38,223 bases of DNA from assembly GCA_947632085.1 (NCBI GenBank), contig CANRNY010000019.1, positions 1-38,223 of the forward strand, given 5' to 3'. The position numbers and the translations under genes are program-made. Shown one piece after another: positions 25,519-34,608 of the stretch (positions are counted from its first letter, which is position 1; each line of letters starts with the position of its first letter). The notes beneath the pieces were generated by a model. The model was given only the letters and a program-made list of their open reading frames with translations, was not told where the DNA came from and did no database searches. Origin of the DNA: an uncultured Bacilli bacterium. Its GTDB lineage: Bacteria; Bacillota_I; Bacilli_A; RF39; UBA660.

Positions 25519-25587
25519 TTAAAACCCTCCAGTACAATTTTTATTATAATACAAAAGTGACTATTTTACTAGCAACTTTTGTCCAAA

Positions 25588-25617
25588 GAAAAAAAGATAA
25601 GTAAACCTTATCTTTTT
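25588..25617 (-). terminator. rplL terminator
   Basis: AAAAAGATAAG/CTTATCTTTTT (25591-25601 with 25607-25617) with a 5-base loop and a T-run on the minus strand. It ends the rplJL unit, so no read-through to rpoB would occur even if it had been here. Confidence 0.88.
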
Positions 25618-25632
25618 AATCCGAATTTATAA

Positions 25633-26007
25633 TTAAGCTAATTCTACAGTAGCTCCAGCTTCTTCTAATTGTGCTTTAATTTCTTCAGCTTCTTTAGCAG
25701 GAATGTTTTCTTTAACATTTCCACCATTGTCAGCTAAACCTTTAGCTTCTACTAAACCTAAGCCAGTAACTTCTTTAAGGATTTTAATTACTTGCATCTT
25801 AGTAGCGCCGGCTTCTTTTAATACTACAGTTTTAGTAGCTGATTCATCAGCTTCTGCTGCAGCTCCACCAGCTGCAGGAGCAGCAACTGCTACTGCACTT
25901 GGATCTACTCCAAATTCTTCTTTCATAGCGTCAACTAATTCTTTAACTTCAAGAATAGTCATTTCTTTTAAAGCACTTATAAATTCATCTTTTGTTAATT
26001 TTGCCAT
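25633..26007 (-). CDS. rplL: 50S ribosomal protein L7/L12
   Basis: L7/L12 forms the ribosome stalk that recruits translation GTPases. The dimerisation N-terminus (1-32), Ala-rich hinge (about 38-52) and globular C-domain with VVLKEAGATKMQVIKILKE and TGLGLVEAKGLAD (about 60-120) are all standard. Length 124. It follows rplJ by 29 bases. Confidence 0.98.
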   Translation of the reverse strand: MAKLTKDEFISALKEMTILEVKELVDAMKEEFGVDPSAVAVAAPAAGGAAAEADESATKTVVLKEAGATKMQVIKILKEVTGLGLVEAKGLADNGGNVKENIPAKEAEEIKAQLEEAGATVELA

Positions 26008-26036
26008 ATTATCTTTTCCTTTCTTTTATTTCAAAA

Positions 26037-26528
26037 TTATTTTTCTAATTGTTCTGCATACATATTAAGTCCAACTGCTAGATCTCTAACATATTGAATC
26101 ATACCACCAGCAAGCATTGTAAGTAATCCTTCTCTTGATGGAATTGCAGCATATTCTTTAATAACATCTAAGTCAGCTTTAGCACCACTAATGATACCAA
26201 CAGTCATATTGGCATTATCATGGTCTTTAACGAACTTAGAAATAATTTTAATTGGTTCAAGTAATTCTTTACCAAATAAAATTGCGTTTGGTCCTTCTAA
26301 GAAACCATCTAAGTCAATGTTTAAATCATCTAATGCTCTTTTTAATAATGTATTTTTGTAGATTTTTACTTCGCCTTCAGCTTTTTTTAGTTCTCTTCTT
26401 AATTCGCTAAGTTCAGAAACTGTTAAACCTTGGTAAGTAAATAAAACTACAGATTCACTATTTTGAATATTTGATTTAATTTCATCAACAATAGCTTTTT
26501 TGTTTTCTAAAATTTTTGCACTTGCCAT
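26037..26528 (-). CDS. rplJ: 50S ribosomal protein L10
   Basis: L10 anchors the L7/L12 dimers to the ribosome. The sequence reads VVLFTYQGLTVSELSELRRELKKAEGEVKIYKNTLLKRAL, then the GPNAILFG region and a C-terminal helix that binds L12 (MYAEQL). It has strong RBS AAAGGAGGG 6 bases before ATG, a long leader (L10 leader and attenuator), and a perfect promoter in the end of rplA. Confidence 0.98.
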   Translation of the reverse strand: MASAKILENKKAIVDEIKSNIQNSESVVLFTYQGLTVSELSELRRELKKAEGEVKIYKNTLLKRALDDLNIDLDGFLEGPNAILFGKELLEPIKIISKFVKDHDNANMTVGIISGAKADLDVIKEYAAIPSREGLLTMLAGGMIQYVRDLAVGLNMYAEQLEK

Positions 26529-26548
26529 TATTTCCCTCCTTTAAGGAT

Positions 26549-26578
26549 ATTAAAAAGCTTTCCTCCAAAGGAAAGCTT
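26549..26578 (-). terminator. Attenuator hairpin in the rplJL leader
   Basis: AAGCTTTCCT/AGGAAAGCTT (26555-26564 with 26569-26578), 4-base loop, then five T on the minus strand, about 25 bases before the rplJ start. Placed after the L10 leader, it is where an autoregulatory decision (bound or unbound L10) could end transcription. Confidence 0.75.
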
Positions 26579-26598
26579 AAAATCACATTAAAATTAAT

Positions 26599-26660
26599 GT
26601 TATATTAAGTCTATTCCTCGGCAAGATTTATTTTTGTACTTGCTGTCTTTGGAGAGCGCT
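26599..26660 (-). promoter_or_regulatory. L10 (rplJ) leader RNA
   Basis: The conserved core is visible on the minus strand: CTCTCCAAAGACAGCAAG near 26640-26657, then a variable part and CTTGCCGAGGAATAGACTTAA near 26603-26623. In Bacillota L10-L12 binds this leader to repress its own operon. It lies just downstream of the promoter at 26678-26706. Confidence 0.85.
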
Positions 26661-26677
26661 TTTTTCTAACAATTCAT

Positions 26678-26706
26678 ATTATAAGCTAATACTTATTAAA
26701 TGTCAA
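26678..26706 (-). promoter_or_regulatory. Perfect consensus promoter inside the 3' end of rplA
   Basis: TTGACA (26701-26706), 17 bases, TATAAT (26678-26683) on the minus strand. The -35 is made of the last codons of rplA (the Phe-Asp-Ile end). The transcript would start near 26671, 10 bases before the L10 leader. Confidence 0.88.
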
Positions 26707-27394
26707 AAGAATTTTGATCAACCTTGATACCAGGTCCCATAGTACTAGCAATAGTAATGTTATTAATATATTTACCTTTAACTACTGTAGGTTTTGCTTT
26801 AGCAATAGTACTAACTACATAATTAAGGTTTTCTAGTAATTTTTTATCATCAAATGATACTTTACCAATTATAGTATGAACGTTACCATAAGAATCAGTC
26901 TTATATTCAACCATACCTTTTTTGATATCAGATACAGCTCTTGCAGTATCCATAGTTACAGTACCAGTTTTAGGGTTTGGCATTAAACCTTTAGGTCCTA
27001 AAACACGACCAATTTTACCTAATTGAGCCATCATATCTGGAGCAGCTACGATTACATCATAGTCAAACCAGTTTTCTTTTTCAATTTTTTCAATCATGTC
27101 AGTATCGCCAACATAATCAGCACCAGCATTTCTTGCAGCTTCAGCAGCATCGCCTTTAGCAATAACTAAAACTCTTTTTGTTTTACCAGTACCATTAGGT
27201 AATACCATAGATCCTCTTAATTGTTGATCTGCTTTTTTAGTATCAAGATTTAAATTTAAAGCAACTTCAACTGTAGCATCAAAGCTAGTAATAGAAGTTT
27301 CTTTAACTAATTTAACTGCTTCTTCTTTAGTATAAAGAGTATTCTTTTCTACTTTTTTAGAAGCTTCCACATACTTCTTGCCTAATTTTTTCAT
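26696..27394 (-). CDS. rplA: 50S ribosomal protein L1
   Basis: L1 is the uL1 stalk protein that assists E-site tRNA release and represses the rplK-rplA mRNA. Full length at 232 residues, with [24 protein letters not shown] near 39-62, [10 protein letters not shown] near 66, the [18 protein letters not shown] block (about 130-147) and closing TMGPGIKVD. Its last codons carry the -35 of the rplJ promoter. SD AGGAGG is 8 bases before ATG. Confidence 0.98.
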   Translation of the reverse strand: MKKLGKKYVEASKKVEKNTLYTKEEAVKLVKETSITSFDATVEVALNLNLDTKKADQQLRGSMVLPNGTGKTKRVLVIAKGDAAEAARNAGADYVGDTDMIEKIEKENWFDYDVIVAAPDMMAQLGKIGRVLGPKGLMPNPKTGTVTMDTARAVSDIKKGMVEYKTDSYGNVHTIIGKVSFDDKKLLENLNYVVSTIAKAKPTVVKGKYINNITIASTMGPGIKVDQNSFDI

Positions 27395-27448
27395 CTTTTT
27401 ACCTCCTAATTGTGGTTTATTAGCGGATTTTCAAATATTATATACAAA

Positions 27449-28039
27449 CTATTCAGCTTGTTGTTCTTCTTCGTCTTCTTTGTCACTGATAACTTCAACT
27501 TCATGTTCAGCATTAGCTTCTTCTTCCATCTTAGCAAGTTCAGCTTCTCTTTTTGCTTCTTTAACAGCTTCAGCTTCAGCTTCTTTTTGTTGTTCAGCTA
27601 ATTCTTGATCATTTAAGCCTTTAACAGCAACACCCATATTTCTAGCTGTGCCTTCAATAATTTTCATTGCTGATTCTACATCATATGCATTTAAGTCAGG
27701 TAACTTAGTTTCAGCAATATTTCTTAAATCATCAATTGAAATTGTTGCAACAACTTCATTTGCACCCTTAGTACTACCTTTTTGAATTTTAGCTGCTTTC
27801 TTAATTAAGAATCCAGCTGGAGCAGTCTTAAGAACAAAATCAAATGTTCTATCTTCATAAAGACTGATTTCAACAGGAATTATATCTCCCATTTTATCTT
27901 TAGTAGCATCATTAAATTTAGTACAAAATTCTTGTAAATTAATACCTGCAGGTCCTAAAACAGTTCCAACTGGTGGAGCTGGTGTAGCCTTCCCAGCAGG
28001 GATTTGTAATTTAATTTTCTTTACGGCTTCTTTTGCCAC
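27449..28039 (-). CDS. rplK: 50S ribosomal protein L11 with an acidic C-terminal extension
   Basis: L11 forms the base of the GTPase-associated centre. The core (1-142) is normal: [42 protein letters not shown] and [10 protein letters not shown] 54-residue tail follows, rich in Glu and Ala (for example [20 protein letters not shown]) and ending in a very acidic stretch; standard L11 has about 141 residues. The tail is in frame and not an assembly error by sequence, as its codon use and the TAG stop are ordinary. Start GTG at 28039, 6 bases after the SD AGGAGGTG; the GTG at 28046-28048 lies within that SD. Whether the tail is on the mature ribosome is unknown. Confidence 0.96.
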   Translation of the reverse strand: MAKEAVKKIKLQIPAGKATPAPPVGTVLGPAGINLQEFCTKFNDATKDKMGDIIPVEISLYEDRTFDFVLKTAPAGFLIKKAAKIQKGSTKGANEVVATISIDDLRNIAETKLPDLNAYDVESAMKIIEGTARNMGVAVKGLNDQELAEQQKEAEAEAVKEAKREAELAKMEEEANAEHEVEVISDKEDEEEQQAE

Positions 28040-28071
28040 GAAAAACACCTCCTAAAAAATTTTTTTCGCGA

Positions 28072-28108
28072 AAGTGGTCAAAGGCAATCCGCTTATTCCC
28101 TCCCACTT
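28072..28108 (-). promoter_or_regulatory. Putative L1-binding leader of rplK-rplA
   Basis: AAGTGG (transcribed from 28103-28108) pairs with CCACTT (28072-28077) and closes a loop that contains GGGAGGGAATAAGCGGA. This is the layout of the L1-binding leader known ahead of rplK in E. coli and Bacillus. A second hairpin, AATTGTG/CACAATT, lies upstream at 28115-28135. Confidence 0.65.
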
Positions 28109-28143
28109 AAGCTAATTGTGCTAAATACACAATTGCATCTAAG

Positions 28144-28172
28144 ATATTAACATATATTTATAATAAATGCAA
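28144..28172 (-). promoter_or_regulatory. rplK-rplA promoter
   Basis: TTGCAT (28167-28172), 17 bases ending in TGT, TAATAT (28144-28149) on the minus strand, an extended -10. The leader of about 100 bases holds the L1 site. Confidence 0.68.
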
Positions 28173-28200
28173 GTAATTATATATTAATGAAATATATAAA

Positions 28201-28231
28201 AACAAAAACTGATGAACTTAATCATCAGTTT
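28201..28231 (-). terminator. Terminator after the giant surface protein gene
   Basis: AAACTGATGA/TCATCAGTTT (28206-28215 with 28222-28231), 6-base loop, then TTGTTTTT on the minus strand. Confidence 0.85.
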
Positions 28232-31200
28232 ATGCTTTTTTAGATTTTAAGATTTTTTTTCTAATTGCTCTAGCTATTAATCCGATTGTCAATAATAAGC
28301 AATTAATAATTAATATAATATATTTATCAAAGACTTTTCGAACGTTAGTATTTGGCGGAAGAATATAATCAATTAAAGTTCGTTGATTAGTAAATTCAAC
28401 TTCATTAATTGAACCATATTTTGTTATACCTTTTTCACCTTTAGATGTTACTTTATAACCTTCTAATGGTTCTTCTATAACTTCATAACTAATGTTTTCT
28501 GGTAAAGCATTAGCATATTTGGTTTCTTCATTTTTTAAAGTAAAGGTTGCAACACCATTTTCAAATGTTAAGTCACCATATGTACCATTAATACTTGAAT
28601 CATCTAATTTAATAGTAAATTTATATGCACGATTATAATCAGCTAGTGGTCCAGTTACTATCTTAGTAAATTTAATACTAGCAAATTTATTTATAAATTT
28701 AATATTATTGATTGATGAAACATCGTTCTGATATTCAAGACCAGTTGTAATATTTTCAGTTAAACCAGCAAATGTTGTACCTATAATATAATCAGTACTA
28801 CTATTACTAATTTGATCTTCAGTAACTATATAATTAATTATTTCTGGTAAATCTTCAATAATAATGTATTCACCATCTTTTAAGGTAAAGTTATTATCAC
28901 CAATCTTAAATGTAGATTCTTCGATTTCTTCATCATTTAAATTATATTTCTTATATGTATATTTTTTAGCATACATATCATTATCAATATCATCTAGATG
29001 AAGATTAAAACTATAATCAGTAAAATCAGTTAATAATAAACCTTTTACTTCCTTAGCAATTCTTAGATTTAGAACTCTTAGGTTAGTGAATTTAACTTCT
29101 TGTTGCTCTTTATCAACAATAGTTCCTGTATTAGTAGTTGAATAGCTCTTATATCCATCAATTGATTGTTCAACTATTTCATATGTTGTACCATCTGGTA
29201 AACCAGATGTGTATTTAGTTTCATCGTGTTTTAATGTGAATGTGGATACACCATCTTTAAATGTTAGATCACCATATTTACCATTAATATTTTTATTATT
29301 TAAAGTAATAGTAAAGGTAAATTCTTTATCTTTATCATTATCTCTAACATTAAATACTTCTTTAGTTATATCAATGCCACCATAAGTGTTAGTAAATTTA
29401 ATGTAGGTAACATATGGTCCTTGAGTGGTAATTTTACTACCATCAATTTTAGTTTCATATATACCTTCTAATTCTGAACCACTTGTTGAAATAGTAACAT
29501 TTGTGGCATCAATATTAATTTCTTCGATAGTTACTTTAGCAGTTGTTTCAATATCACGTAAGATAATGTATTCACCAGCTTTTAAAGTAAAGGTACTATT
29601 GTTAGAAAGTGTATTACTAGATGTTGATTCTGGTATTCCTTCAGAAGATTCTGAATTTGAATTGATTTCATTACCATTTTTATCATATCTTGTATATGCA
29701 TATGAACCTTTAATTTCATTATCACTATTAATATTGAATTTAAAGGTATAATCTTTATCTTTGGTTGCTTCTTTTCCTTTAACTTCTTTTTCGATACGAA
29801 TGTCGCCGGTAGTGTAATTAATGAAAACAACTTCATTTGTTTCACCTAATTTTAATGTGCCTGTATCATTTGTTTTAATTGTTTGGAAACCATCTTGATT
29901 TACTTCAGTAACTTTATAAGTTGTTCCTTCTGGTAGGCCGGAAGCAATTTTAATTTGTTCGTTAGTTAATTTAAATTCAGCTACACCATTATTAAATTCG
30001 ATATCACCATATTTACCGGTTATTTTTTCACCATTAGTTAAGGTAACTGTGAATTTAAAGGATTTTTTCATATCTTCTGGTTTGCCTAAGATAATCTTTT
30101 TAACAGAAATAGAAGCATATTTATTAATGAATTTAATATAATTATTATCATTAATATTTATGGTTATCTTTTCGCCATCAGTTTCTGCGTTGGCTAAACC
30201 ATTTTTAATGGTTCCTTTTTTAGTAGTTACTTTTGTTACTTTTTCAGCTGTTTCGGTAATTGTTACTACAGCATTATCTGGTAAGCCTTCAATTACTACA
30301 TATTCACTACCTTTTAAGGTAAATGATTCACCACTTTTAATTGTTTGCTTTTCACTTACTGCTTTATCATCTTGATTATACTTAATATATTTATAATCAT
30401 CTGGATAACCAGTTTCGGTATGATCTAATTCAAATTTAAATTGATATAATGCATCCTTATTAGCAACTGTACCAACAATTTCTTTTTCTACTTTAAGTCG
30501 TTTTGTAAGATAGTTATAGAAATTTACGGTAGTGATTCCTTGAGATTTTATTGTACCAGTTGCGTTTTCACTAGTTGCTGAGTAGTCAGTTTCTGCTTGT
30601 TCTTCTACTTTATATTTAACACCTTCTGGTAATCCATAAGCTGTTTTAGATTTATTATGTTTTAAAGTAAAGGTTGCGATACCATTTTTAAATGACATTT
30701 CGCCATATGTACCATTAACATTTTTATTATCTAATGTAACAGTAAAGACGAAATCTTTATTTTTATCTCCTTTAGCACCGATTACTTTTTTATTAACTGT
30801 TAAACCTGCATATGAGTTAACAAATTTAATATAGTTATTTGTAGATAAATTATTTTTAATTGTTCGGCCAGTTATACTACTATTTCCAAGCGACTCTGTA
30901 TCTTTTTCAATACTACCTTTATAGTAATATACTTTACTAGCACTTGGATCTTTTTCAGTTAATTCATATTCATAACCATCTGGTAAATCATTAAGAATAA
31001 TATATTCACCATTTTTTAAAGTAAAGTTGATTTCGGAAGCTAAATTAAATTTAGTAGTACTAGATTCGATTTCTTTGTTATCTTTAGTTGTGTACTTAAT
31101 ATATGAAGCTTGTTCATTTTTAAGATGTTCATCTATGTTTTTTAAAGTTAAGACGAATTGATACTCTTTATTAATTGATTCAGGTAAACCATGTACTTCT

Positions 31201-34200
31201 TTTGCAACTTTTAACTTAGTTGTTTGATAGTTATAGAATTCAACAACATTAATATCGTTATAACTAGTATTACCTGTATCACCAACTTTAATAGTCTTAT
31301 AACCTTCTTCGGTTTCTTCGGTAATAGTATATTTAGTATTTTCTGGTAATGTTGAAGTTTGTTTAGTTTCACCATTAGTTAAGGTAAATTTAGCAACACC
31401 TTTATCAAATTCAAAATCACCGTATCTACCATTTATACTTGAGTTTTCTAAAGTCATAGTAAAGTTAAATTGTTTACTATTATCACTTATACCAATCACA
31501 TGTTTAGTGACTGTTACACCTGAATAATAATTAGTAAATTTAATATAACTAGTATTTTCAAGTTTTTCATCAACTATTTTTTTACCATCAGATATATTGT
31601 CAGTACAATTCTCTGGCGTAGATGACTTACAATATGTTGTACGACTAGTTTCGGAATCTATTTCTTCGATTGTATATTTTGTAGAGATAGGAAGGTCTTT
31701 AATAATAATGTATTCGCCATCTTCTAAGGTTATTTCAGTACCAGTCTTAGGCATAGTATTAGTTTCAATAACCTTATCATCTTTATATTTTTGATAAGTA
31801 TAAGTGTCTTTACTAATTCTATCATCAATGTTTAAGTTAAGTTTAAATTTATAGTCTTTAGTGCCTTTACCAATAACTGCTTTTTCGATTTTCAAATCAT
31901 CTTCATAGTAATTATAGATGAAGACATCATCAATAGTACCATAAGCAGTAGTACTAGATTCATTTACTTTTTTTACTTTTAACTTACCGATATCATTTTC
32001 AGGAATAGTTTCATCAACTGTATAGGTTATCTTATCAGGTAAATTAGTAGCTTGAATTGTTTCTCCACTCTTTAATTTAAAGGTTGCTTTACCATTATTA
32101 AATTCCATATCACCGTATTTACCGGTTATTTTATTGTCGCTTAATGTTACAGTAAATTCAAACTCTTGATCTTTAAAGATATCACCGAAAGCTTCTTTTG
32201 TTACAGTTATACCGGTATAAGAGTTAAAGAATTGAACATATTCAACATCAGCTACCGCACATTCGACTTCAGCACCATCTTTTTCTTCACTTTCATGGTC
32301 TTGAAAGCCTTCTTTGTGAGTAGTTTTAACGGATATCTTCCGGTTCTCTGTTGGTTTTGTCGGATCATCAAGTTCCTGCGTTATTTCTCTGACTTTGAAT
32401 CTTAGTGTATCTGGCAAGCCCGAGATAACCAGGTACTGATTATTCTTCAATTTAAATTTATGATTTTCGGTTTTAAATACCCCACTAGCTACTTTAAGGC
32501 CTTCACTATCATCTTCGGTTCTATTGTATACTTCGTATAAATATAAATCTTTATTTTCGCTCTCATCTTCAGTAAATGTTAATTCAAACTCATATTCAGC
32601 ATCATCATTTATCTCTAAACCTCTAACTTCTTTACCTATGATAAGCGATTTAGTTTCTTGTTCTTTTGATTTAACTGAATCTAATGGAATTGTAAAACGC
32701 ATAAATAATGTTGAACCACTAGCACCACGTTCAGTATAGAAGAAATATAATTTATATTTTCCTGATTCTTTATTAGGTTTACCGTTATTATCATAATACG
32801 GAACTTTATCAACATAATCCCACAAGTTAATATATTGACCTAATGAGCTATGAACACCTCCGATATCAGCGATTTGCGTAATAGTACCATCTGGTTTTTC
32901 TAAAAATAACCAGAAGTCATCGTCTCCAAAGAAGAAGAAATCTAATGGAGCATTATAACCTGGATCAATTGTAAATTCAGCTTGGAATGATACACCAAAG
33001 TATGGATTGTGATCTTCTTCACAGTCAGCAATTGGTAGGTAGTTTTTAGTTCCATTAACGGCACCAAAAAGTCGTCTATTGGTTTGATATGTTTTAGAGC
33101 CAAACTTCATATCATTACCATCAGTTCCCCACGAATCAGTAATATCCATTGGCCAGAATTCATTTGAATAAATTGTTTTTTTGGTATTTTGATATGTAAT
33201 TTTAAAGTTTTCTAAATCTTCTAGCTTTTTATTATTTTGATTATTAACAATATCACTAAGAATAAAGGTTCCACCAATACGATCAAATATCATATTTAAT
33301 TCATCGTTAGTGTAACTTACTTTACCAGTTACTTCTTTGGAACTAAATAAGTCAGGACCGATTATACCATCGTTCCATACTGGAGTTTTATCTTCACTTA
33401 ATGTGTTATTTTTAACTAAACCATATGATGAACCACTAGAATTAATACTATTGGATCTATTGATGTAATTATTTCCATGTTTTTCATCGCCTAGATTACT
33501 ACCAGCATTTGTATTACCAAATGCATATTTAGCACCTGTACCACTATAGTTTTCAGCACTATTTATACCGGCTTCTTTAGTGTAAGCGTACCAAGTTTCT
33601 GTATCTTTTTGTTTAGAAGTATTTTGAGGATTGGTTTTACTATTTGAAGAGTAAATTTTTCCATCAGATATATTGTAATCAAAGAAATCAACATCTGTTT
33701 TTTTGTAATCTTTAGTTTCTATTGGTTCATATACTAGACGAATTACTGAATTTTCATGAATATAAATAGTATATTCTTCGGCTTCTTGTATTTTACCATT
33801 ACTATCTGGTTTGGTAATTTTAGTGTTTTCAGGATTATTGGTAAAGAGAATTGCGTCTGGATTATGTTTATTTCCATCTAATTTAGGAACTTTATAAATT
33901 AACCAGTCTGATTCATTAGTACTTGTTTTATTAGCAGTACTATCTTTTTCATCTTTTAAAACCCATACCTCAGATAGTGTATAGTTTTTATTATAATCAT
34001 CTAAATCATTATATAAACGGTCCATGTATTTCATACGTGGATTTGTTTTATAATCAGTTTGTTCTTCTTCAAATAATGGAACTAACTTTTTCGTTGTTTT
34101 AATATTAAATTTTTTATCTTTAACTAGAGCTCTAGTATTAGCAGTTGTTTCTTCTAGGATTATACATTTACCACTTGGTTCGTTACCATTAGTTGGAATA

Positions 34201-34496
34201 TTACCACCACTTTTAGAACCATTATTAGAAGTATCAATTACTTTTAAATTAGGACTTGAACTATTACAATTACTTGCTGATAAATCTATATCATTAAAGT
34301 ATAAGTAGTGTTGTAAGGTAAATGTAGGGTTTACGGCTTTCTCATCTTTTTCAGTATTATCAATTAAATTCACATTTGAAAAAGCAGCATTAAAAGCAAT
34401 AATGCCGGTAACAATTAAAATCATACTAAGTATAGCAACAAAGTAATTTTTAAGATACTTAGTTGGCTTTATTCGTGAATCAAAAATACTACTCAT
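28230..34496 (-). CDS. Giant cell-surface protein: fibro-slime domain plus 12 CnaB-like domains
   Basis: This 2088-residue protein has an N-terminal membrane/signal segment (about 16-40), a long unique region (to about 430) and a fibro-slime-type domain (about 435-605) with FGVSFQAEF, FFFFGDDDFWLFLE and YKLYFFYTERGASGSTLF. From about 610 to 2040, six pairs of alternating domains follow (A about 130-145, B about 100 residues; starts near 612/762, 865/994, 1094/1232, 1332/1464, 1564/1709, 1810/1940). Each has a Lys strand (I.KEV.G), a Glu in the middle and an F.N strand at the end, the pattern for Lys-Asn isopeptide bonds in CnaB/DUF7601-like domains. It ends in ILPPNTNV, a membrane helix and a basic tail, a possible non-canonical sortase signal. 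It is an adhesin or stalk by inference. Promoter at 34522-34550. Confidence 0.88.
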   Translation of the reverse strand: MSSIFDSRIKPTKYLKNYFVAILSMILIVTGIIAFNAAFSNVNLIDNTEKDEKAVNPTFTLQHYLYFNDIDLSASNCNSSSPNLKVIDTSNNGSKSGGNIPTNGNEPSGKCIILEETTANTRALVKDKKFNIKTTKKLVPLFEEEQTDYKTNPRMKYMDRLYNDLDDYNKNYTLSEVWVLKDEKDSTANKTSTNESDWLIYKVPKLDGNKHNPDAILFTNNPENTKITKPDSNGKIQEAEEYTIYIHENSVIRLVYEPIETKDYKKTDVDFFDYNISDGKIYSSNSKTNPQNTSKQKDTETWYAYTKEAGINSAENYSGTGAKYAFGNTNAGSNLGDEKHGNNYINRSNSINSSGSSYGLVKNNTLSEDKTPVWNDGIIGPDLFSSKEVTGKVSYTNDELNMIFDRIGGTFILSDIVNNQNNKKLEDLENFKITYQNTKKTIYSNEFWPMDITDSWGTDGNDMKFGSKTYQTNRRLFGAVNGTKNYLPIADCEEDHNPYFGVSFQAEFTIDPGYNAPLDFFFFGDDDFWLFLEKPDGTITQIADIGGVHSSLGQYINLWDYVDKVPYYDNNGKPNKESGKYKLYFFYTERGASGSTLFMRFTIPLDSVKSKEQETKSLIIGKEVRGLEINDDAEYEFELTFTEDESENKDLYLYEVYNRTEDDSEGLKVASGVFKTENHKFKLKNNQYLVISGLPDTLRFKVREITQELDDPTKPTENRKISVKTTHKEGFQDHESEEKDGAEVECAVADVEYVQFFNSYTGITVTKEAFGDIFKDQEFEFTVTLSDNKITGKYGDMEFNNGKATFKLKSGETIQATNLPDKITYTVDETIPENDIGKLKVKKVNESSTTAYGTIDDVFIYNYYEDDLKIEKAVIGKGTKDYKFKLNLNIDDRISKDTYTYQKYKDDKVIETNTMPKTGTEITLEDGEYIIIKDLPISTKYTIEEIDSETSRTTYCKSSTPENCTDNISDGKKIVDEKLENTSYIKFTNYYSGVTVTKHVIGISDNSKQFNFTMTLENSSINGRYGDFEFDKGVAKFTLTNGETKQTSTLPENTKYTITEETEEGYKTIKVGDTGNTSYNDINVVEFYNYQTTKLKVAKEVHGLPESINKEYQFVLTLKNIDEHLKNEQASYIKYTTKDNKEIESSTTKFNLASEINFTLKNGEYIILNDLPDGYEYELTEKDPSASKVYYYKGSIEKDTESLGNSSITGRTIKNNLSTNNYIKFVNSYAGLTVNKKVIGAKGDKNKDFVFTVTLDNKNVNGTYGEMSFKNGIATFTLKHNKSKTAYGLPEGVKYKVEEQAETDYSATSENATGTIKSQGITTVNFYNYLTKRLKVEKEIVGTVANKDALYQFKFELDHTETGYPDDYKYIKYNQDDKAVSEKQTIKSGESFTLKGSEYVVIEGLPDNAVVTITETAEKVTKVTTKKGTIKNGLANAETDGEKITININDNNYIKFINKYASISVKKIILGKPEDMKKSFKFTVTLTNGEKITGKYGDIEFNNGVAEFKLTNEQIKIASGLPEGTTYKVTEVNQDGFQTIKTNDTGTLKLGETNEVVFINYTTGDIRIEKEVKGKEATKDKDYTFKFNINSDNEIKGSYAYTRYDKNGNEINSNSESSEGIPESTSSNTLSNNSTFTLKAGEYIILRDIETTAKVTIEEINIDATNVTISTSGSELEGIYETKIDGSKITTQGPYVTYIKFTNTYGGIDITKEVFNVRDNDKDKEFTFTITLNNKNINGKYGDLTFKDGVSTFTLKHDETKYTSGLPDGTTYEIVEQSIDGYKSYSTTNTGTIVDKEQQEVKFTNLRVLNLRIAKEVKGLLLTDFTDYSFNLHLDDIDNDMYAKKYTYKKYNLNDEEIEESTFKIGDNNFTLKDGEYIIIEDLPEIINYIVTEDQISNSSTDYIIGTTFAGLTENITTGLEYQNDVSSINNIKFINKFASIKFTKIVTGPLADYNRAYKFTIKLDDSSINGTYGDLTFENGVATFTLKNEETKYANALPENISYEVIEEPLEGYKVTSKGEKGITKYGSINEVEFTNQRTLIDYILPPNTNVRKVFDKYIILIINCLLLTIGLIARAIRKKILKSKKA

Positions 34497-34521
34497 TTTC
34501 TACCTATCCTACTCTAGAATG

Positions 34522-34550
34522 ATTATACCATTATACACTTTGAGATACAA
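34522..34550 (-). promoter_or_regulatory. Promoter for the giant surface protein
   Basis: TTGTAT (34545-34550), 17 bases ending in TGG, TATAAT (34522-34527) on the minus strand, an extended -10. A second TATAAT lies 8 bases upstream (34530-34535) inside the spacer, without a good -35. Confidence 0.7.
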
Positions 34551-34583
34551 GAAAAATCCCATAATCATAGAATTTTTCAACTA

Positions 34584-34608
34584 AAAAAGCCCTTATTCGG
34601 GGCTTTTT
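34584..34608 (-). terminator. Terminator after the DUF3419 gene
   Basis: AAAGCCC/GGGCTTT stem with a GC-rich core and six T on the minus strand, directly at the stop codon. It is the most GC-rich terminator stem in the window. Confidence 0.88.

Noticed and set aside
29582-29845. A minus-strand 87-residue frame inside the giant gene
   Set aside because: It is an alternate frame of a repeat domain, with no RBS; the main frame is intact across it.
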